Shown one piece after another: positions 60,754 to 64,000 of a stretch of 64,000 bases of DNA. The stretch comes from Caulobacteraceae bacterium (GTDB taxonomy: Bacteria; Pseudomonadota; Alphaproteobacteria; Caulobacterales; Caulobacteraceae). Numbering within the stretch: position 1 is the stretch's first letter; each line of letters starts with the position of its first letter. Position numbers and translations under genes: made by a program. Below the pieces are notes generated by a model, which was not told the origin of the DNA, did no database searches, and saw only the letters and a list, made by a program, of their open reading frames with translations. The DNA lies in contig JAIXZX010000013.1 of NCBI GenBank assembly GCA_027489335.1, positions 124,001-188,000 of the forward strand. Reading direction: 5' to 3'.

Positions 60754-61424
60754 CATTTGCGGACCATCACTGACAACAGGTCACGGACCTCGTGCAGGTC
60801 CTGGGCGATGCGGACGCACAGGCCGCGCATCTCGTCATTGGGCTCCAGCATGTCGGGCACCATGATGGTCATCATGCCGGCCGCCGCCGCGGCGCGGACG
60901 CCGTTGTGGCTGTCTTCCAGGGCGATACAGTCGCGCGGATCCATGCCGAGGGCCGCGGCCGCCTTCAGATAGGGTTCGGGGTGCGGCTTGCCGTGGGTCA
61001 CGCTCTCGGCGGTGATGAAGGCGTCGAACCGCGAGAGCAGGCCGGCATGGCCCAGATGGGTCTCCACCGACCGCATGCGAGAGGACGTCGCCACCGCCCG
61101 CGGCGCGCCGACCGCGTCCAGATGGTCCAGCATCTCGATGACCCCGGCCTTCAGGGCGACGCCGGCCTGGTGCGCCTCGACGAACCTCGCCCGCACATCG
61201 GCGACATAGTCGTCCAGCACGAAGCCTTCGCCGAAGTGCTCAATGAGGAGGCCGTCGCTCTGGGCGTGGGTCAGGCCCACCATGCTCTGGAACACCGGAA
61301 ACGGCATGTCCCGGCCCATGGCGACGGCTGCGCCCTGCATGGCCTGGAGCATCAGGCGTTCGGAATCGATCAGCAGGCCGTCCATGTCGAAGACGACGGC
61401 GGAAACGGGACGCGGCAGGGTCAT
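60753..61424 (-). CDS. HAD-superfamily phosphatase (beta-PGM/phosphatase type)
   Basis: 223 residues. Motif I VVFDMDGLLIDSER (Asp13, Asp15), motif II VATSSRMRSV, a motif III lysine in THGKPHPEPYLKAA, and motif IV ALEDSHNGVRAA are visible. The helical cap of about 70 residues follows motif I, as in subfamily I phosphatases and beta-phosphoglucomutases. Substrate unknown. It is separated from serB upstream by 48 bases on the same strand. Confidence 0.92.
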   Translation of the reverse strand: MTLPRPVSAVVFDMDGLLIDSERLMLQAMQGAAVAMGRDMPFPVFQSMVGLTHAQSDGLLIEHFGEGFVLDDYVADVRARFVEAHQAGVALKAGVIEMLDHLDAVGAPRAVATSSRMRSVETHLGHAGLLSRFDAFITAESVTHGKPHPEPYLKAAAALGMDPRDCIALEDSHNGVRAAAAAGMMTIMVPDMLEPNDEMRGLCVRIAQDLHEVRDLLSVMVRK

Positions 61425-61472
61425 GGCAGGCTCTTAGCCCAGGCGGCCCCAGGCGTGAAATCAAGGCCTGCT

Positions 61473-62366
61473 TCAGTCGGTGACAAAGTCCGTCGCGGCA
61501 TAGCCCTGGAAATACAACAGGGCCGTGAGGTCGGCGTAGTCGACCTTGGCGTGGGCCTGAGCGGCGACCACCGGCTTGGCCCGGTAGGCGACGCCTAGGC
61601 CTGCGGCCTCGATCATGGCCAGGTCATTGGCCCCGTCGCCGACCGCCAGGGTCGCGGTGAGATCCGCGCCGATGGCGGCGGCCTCTTCCCGCAGGGCCGC
61701 AAGCTTGGCCTCGCGGCCAAGGATGGGCGAGCCCACCTCGCCGGCCAGAGCCTCGCCATCCTCGATCAAGGTGTTGGCCCGCTGAGCATGGAAGCCCGCC
61801 GCCTGCGCCACGCGGGTGGTGAAGAAGGTGAAGCCGCCGGAGACCAGCACGCAGCGCGCGCCACCTGCGGCCATGGTGCGCACCAGGGTCCGCGCGCCGG
61901 GATTGAGGACCACCCGCTCATCATAGGCCCGCTGCAGGTCCGAGAGCGGCAGCCCCTTCAGCATGGCCACGCGCTCGCGCAGGGCGGCCTCGAAATCCAG
62001 CTCGCCGCGCATGGCCCGCTCGGTGATCTCGGAGACCCTGTCCTTGACCCCGGCGAAATCGGCCAGCTCGTCGATGCACTCGCAGCCGATAATGGTGGAA
62101 TCCATGTCGGCGATCAGCAGCCGCTTGCGCCGGCCGGCCCAGGGCTGGACGCAGACGTCCACCGGCAGGTCCGACAGGGCGGCCGCCACGGCGTCGCGAA
62201 CCGGCGCGAGCGCCTCGGCCTCCACCGACAGGTCCACCGCGCCGGGCCCAAGGGGCCGGGGTTCCTTGACGCGGGCCTGCGCGCCTGCGAGCGCTTGGGT
62301 GAGATGGACGGCGGCCGCGGCGACGGCGGCCTCCTGCGGACTGACAAGGGTGAGCGCGATTTCCAT
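61473..62366 (-). CDS. serB: Phosphoserine phosphatase SerB
   Basis: About 297 residues. Phosphoserine phosphatase gives L-serine. N-terminal ACT-like region (about 1-70), then HAD motif [21 protein letters not shown] (Asp87, Asp89), motif [11 protein letters not shown], and the late [14 protein letters not shown]. The start ATG at 62366 shares the tetramer CATG with the miaA start on the opposite strand; an in-frame ATG four codons upstream would make the overlap larger. Confidence 0.95.
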   Translation of the reverse strand: MEIALTLVSPQEAAVAAAAVHLTQALAGAQARVKEPRPLGPGAVDLSVEAEALAPVRDAVAAALSDLPVDVCVQPWAGRRKRLLIADMDSTIIGCECIDELADFAGVKDRVSEITERAMRGELDFEAALRERVAMLKGLPLSDLQRAYDERVVLNPGARTLVRTMAAGGARCVLVSGGFTFFTTRVAQAAGFHAQRANTLIEDGEALAGEVGSPILGREAKLAALREEAAAIGADLTATLAVGDGANDLAMIEAAGLGVAYRAKPVVAAQAHAKVDYADLTALLYFQGYAATDFVTD

Positions 62367-63285
62367 GGAGCCCCGCATCTGGCTGATCGGCGGCCCGACG
62401 GCAAGCGGCAAGACCGCGATCTCCCTGCGTCTGGCCCGGGAAATCGACGGGGAGATCGTCAACGCCGACTCCATTCAGCTCTATGGGGATCTGGCCATCC
62501 TGAGCGCCCGACCAACCCCAGAGGAGGCCGTCCAGGCGCCCCACCACCTGTTCGGCGTGGCTGACGGCGCCGAGGCCTGGTCGGTGGGCCGCTGGCAACG
62601 CGCGGCCCTGCCGATCATCGCGGACATCCGCGCCCGCGGGAAAAGTCCCATCCTGGTCGGCGGAACCGGCCTCTATTTCCGCAGCCTGACCCACGGCCTG
62701 GCCGCGATCCCCACCGCCGCCCCGGAGACCCGCGCCACAGCGGCGGCCGAGTTCGAAACCCTCGGCGAGATCGCGTTCCGGGACCGTCTGGCCAAGATCG
62801 ACCCGGCCGCCGCCGCCCGCATCGCGCCGGGCGACCGCCAGCGGCTGGTCCGCGCCTGGGAGGTCTACCTCACCGCCGGCCAATCGCTCTCGGCGCTTCA
62901 GGCGCAGACGGCGGCGCCCCTCTGCGCCGACGCCTGGCGGGGTGTGGCCATCGATCCGCCTCGCGCGGCGCTCTACGCCCGCTGCGACGCCCGACTGGCG
63001 GCCATGGTCGAGGCCGGAGCCGCCGATGAGGTCGCCGCCCTGATGGCGCGGGGTCTGGACCCGGAGCTCCCGGTGATGAAGGCCCTGGGGCTGGCGGAGA
63101 TCGCAGCCTGGCAGGCGGGCGCGATGAGCCTGGACGCAGCCCTGGCCGCCGCCCAGCAGGCCACCCGCCGCTACGCCAAGCGCCAGGCGACCTGGTTCCG
63201 CAACCAGACCCCGGACTGGCCGCGGGTCTCGGCGGCCGGGCCAGACGCCCAATGGGGGCAGTTTCTTGCTCTGAGCGCGCCTTGA
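62365..63285 (+). CDS. miaA: tRNA dimethylallyltransferase MiaA
   Basis: 306 residues. MiaA adds a dimethylallyl group to A37 of tRNAs, using the product of the isoprenoid pathway. Walker A is GGPTASGKT (residues 9-17), followed by [12 protein letters not shown] (33-44), [17 protein letters not shown] and [16 protein letters not shown]. The start ATG is on the same CATG as the serB start. A GTG five codons upstream (62350) is an alternative with a better Shine-Dalgarno-like spacing; either way the two divergent genes touch. The stop codon lies inside the probable -35 of the ilvB leader. Confidence 0.95.
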   Translation: MEPRIWLIGGPTASGKTAISLRLAREIDGEIVNADSIQLYGDLAILSARPTPEEAVQAPHHLFGVADGAEAWSVGRWQRAALPIIADIRARGKSPILVGGTGLYFRSLTHGLAAIPTAAPETRATAAAEFETLGEIAFRDRLAKIDPAAAARIAPGDRQRLVRAWEVYLTAGQSLSALQAQTAAPLCADAWRGVAIDPPRAALYARCDARLAAMVEAGAADEVAALMARGLDPELPVMKALGLAEIAAWQAGAMSLDAALAAAQQATRRYAKRQATWFRNQTPDWPRVSAAGPDAQWGQFLALSAP

Positions 63286-63310
63286 CGCCCTGGCCCGCGC
63301 ATGCGATGAG
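63282..63310 (+). promoter_or_regulatory. Probable promoter of ilvB leader
   Basis: TTGACG (63282-63287) and GATGAG (63305-63310) at a 17-base spacing form a plausible -35/-10 pair. It overlaps the miaA stop codon. The predicted RNA would start near 63317, about 22 bases before the leader peptide start. Confidence 0.5.
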
Positions 63311-63338
63311 CGGGAAACACTCTATCTGGAGAACGCGC

Positions 63339-63374
63339 GTGCGCGTCCGCATCGTACTTAAGTGGCGACCTTAG
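63339..63374 (+). CDS. ilvB leader peptide
   Basis: A short open frame, GTG to TAG, encoding MRVRIVLKWRP, eleven residues. GGAG lies seven bases upstream. Its codons for Val, Ile, Val and Leu (63345-63359) are the amino acids made by the pathway that ilvB starts, as in known attenuation leaders. It is followed by competing hairpins and a terminator before ilvB. I found it by reading the 5' region; it is too short for ordinary gene finders. Confidence 0.75.
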   Translation: MRVRIVLKWRP

Positions 63375-63438
63375 ACGGGCCGATTTCGATCGGCGCGAAC
63401 GAGGTCGCTTGCACCAGGCCCCCCAGCGGGCCTTTTTT
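63365..63438 (+). terminator. ilvB transcription attenuator
   Basis: The terminator hairpin AGGCCC (63416-63421) / GGGCCT (63428-63433) with a six-base loop is followed by six Ts (63433-63438). Upstream, GCGACCT (63365-63371, end of the leader peptide) can pair with AGGTCGC (63402-63408), and a small perfect hairpin GCCGAT-TTCG-ATCGGC lies inside (63379-63394). GGGCC at 63377-63381 repeats the terminator 3' arm and could instead pair with GGCCC at 63417-63421, forming an antiterminator. This suggests that ribosome stalling on Val/Ile/Leu codons decides read-through. Confidence 0.75.
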
Positions 63439-63473
63439 ATTGCCCTGAAGGCCAGCCTAAGAAGGCCACTGCC

Positions 63474-64000
63474 ATGACCGCCCACCAGACCATCACCGCC
63501 CCCGAAGCCGCCGACACCGAAATGATGAGCGGCGCCGAGATCGTCGTCCGCTCGCTCCTCGACCAGGGCGTAGAGGTCCTGTTCGGCTATCCGGGCGGGG
63601 CGGTGCTGCCGATCTATGACGCGCTGTTCGCCGAGCCGCGGCTGCGTCACATCCTGGTGCGCCACGAACAGGGCGCGACCCACGCGGCCGAGGGCTATGC
63701 CCGCTCCACCGGCAAGCCGGGCGTCGTCCTGGTCACCTCCGGCCCCGGCGCGACCAACGCCGTCACCGGCATTGTCGATGCCTTGATGGACTCCATTCCG
63801 CTGGTGGTCATCACCGGCCAGGTGGCCACCCACCTGATCGGCACCGACGCCTTCCAGGAGTGCGACACGATCGGCATCACCCGCTCGATCACCAAGCACA
63901 ACTACCTGGTCAAGAACGTCGACGACCTGCCGCGCATCATGCACGAGGCCTTCCACATCGCCACCTCGGGCCGCCCCGGCCCCGTGGTCATCGACATTCC
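63474..64000 (+). CDS. ilvB: Acetolactate synthase large subunit, N-terminal part
   Basis: The first 175 codons are visible; the gene runs off the window end. Acetolactate synthase is the first common enzyme of Val/Leu/Ile synthesis and uses thiamine diphosphate. The N-terminal domain is clear: [20 protein letters not shown], the catalytic glutamate in [40 protein letters not shown], and the quinone-site-like [19 protein letters not shown]. The leader-peptide attenuator is directly upstream. ilvN probably follows outside the window (inference). Confidence 0.97.
   Translation, partial: MTAHQTITAPEAADTEMMSGAEIVVRSLLDQGVEVLFGYPGGAVLPIYDALFAEPRLRHILVRHEQGATHAAEGYARSTGKPGVVLVTSGPGATNAVTGIVDALMDSIPLVVITGQVATHLIGTDAFQECDTIGITRSITKHNYLVKNVDDLPRIMHEAFHIATSGRPGPVVIDI

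Noticed and set aside
1-64000. tRNA/rRNA genes, CRISPR arrays, insertion sequences, prophage
   Set aside because: I looked for typical anticodon-arm and T-arm sequences, regularly spaced repeats, transposase motifs and phage structural genes and found none. The resolvase-like gene has no element around it.

Overview
This 64 kb window is GC-rich chromosomal DNA (roughly two thirds G+C by eye) densely packed with genes and without a gene-free stretch over about 240 bases. The content points to an alphaproteobacterium of the Caulobacterales (Caulobacter/Phenylobacterium type). The evidence is a fliL-fliM cluster divergent from flgF-flgG-flgA-flgH, a sigma-54 promoter in front of flgF, a GTTC-N7-GTTC LexA box of the alphaproteobacterial kind, a CtrA-like box next to a GANTC site, and a TonB-dependent receptor of the large Caulobacter/Xanthomonas family. 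No rRNA, tRNA, CRISPR array, insertion sequence or prophage was recognised.

Layout. 0-7.8 kb: the end of fliP, a double-domain TetR regulator, a TonB-dependent receptor followed by an exported tyrosine-phosphatase-like enzyme, then an FMN-dependent lactate-oxidase-type enzyme divergent from an internally duplicated winged-helix regulator. 7.8-17 kb: two divergent flagellar operons (fliL-fliM-DUF6468-MotE-like-TPR leftward; flgF-flgG-flgA-flgH rightward). 17-23.4 kb: two small exported proteins, then xseB-ispA-dxs (isoprenoid precursors), a histidine phosphatase, an HDAC-like deacetylase and a GNAT acetyltransferase. 23.5-30.5 kb: an active-site-less resolvase-like protein, a VWA/CoxE-like protein, TetR and MOSC genes, and an apparently SOS-controlled DNA-repair pair (radical SAM protein plus DUF4130-UdgX fusion) divergent from a LuxR regulator.

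30.6-44.8 kb is accessory metabolism: a lipoprotein esterase, transglutaminase, MFS transporter, leucine-type dehydrogenase, lysophospholipase with a second UDG-fold protein, a chemoreceptor, acyl-CoA dehydrogenase with thiolase, two PaaI-type thioesterases, a luciferase-like monooxygenase and a GST. 44.8-50.1 kb: a nucleoside transporter, the ohr-ohrR peroxide module with a clear operator, DedA, and an S46 dipeptidyl-peptidase. 50.3-57.3 kb: a three-gene DevCAB-like exporter, an SDR and a tandem pair of MFS_2/GPH transporters, separated by strong intrinsic terminators. 57.3-64 kb: housekeeping genes mrp/apbC, hflK-hflC, a HAD phosphatase, serB and miaA with overlapping start codons, and the start of ilvB behind a leader-peptide attenuator.

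The most interesting items are the LexA-boxed radical SAM/UdgX operon, the resolvase-like protein lacking three key catalytic residues, the ilvB attenuator, the serB/miaA shared CATG start, and the poorly characterised flagellar operon members. I did not find a clearly new multi-gene defence or mobile system. All calls come from reading the sequence; no database search was run.
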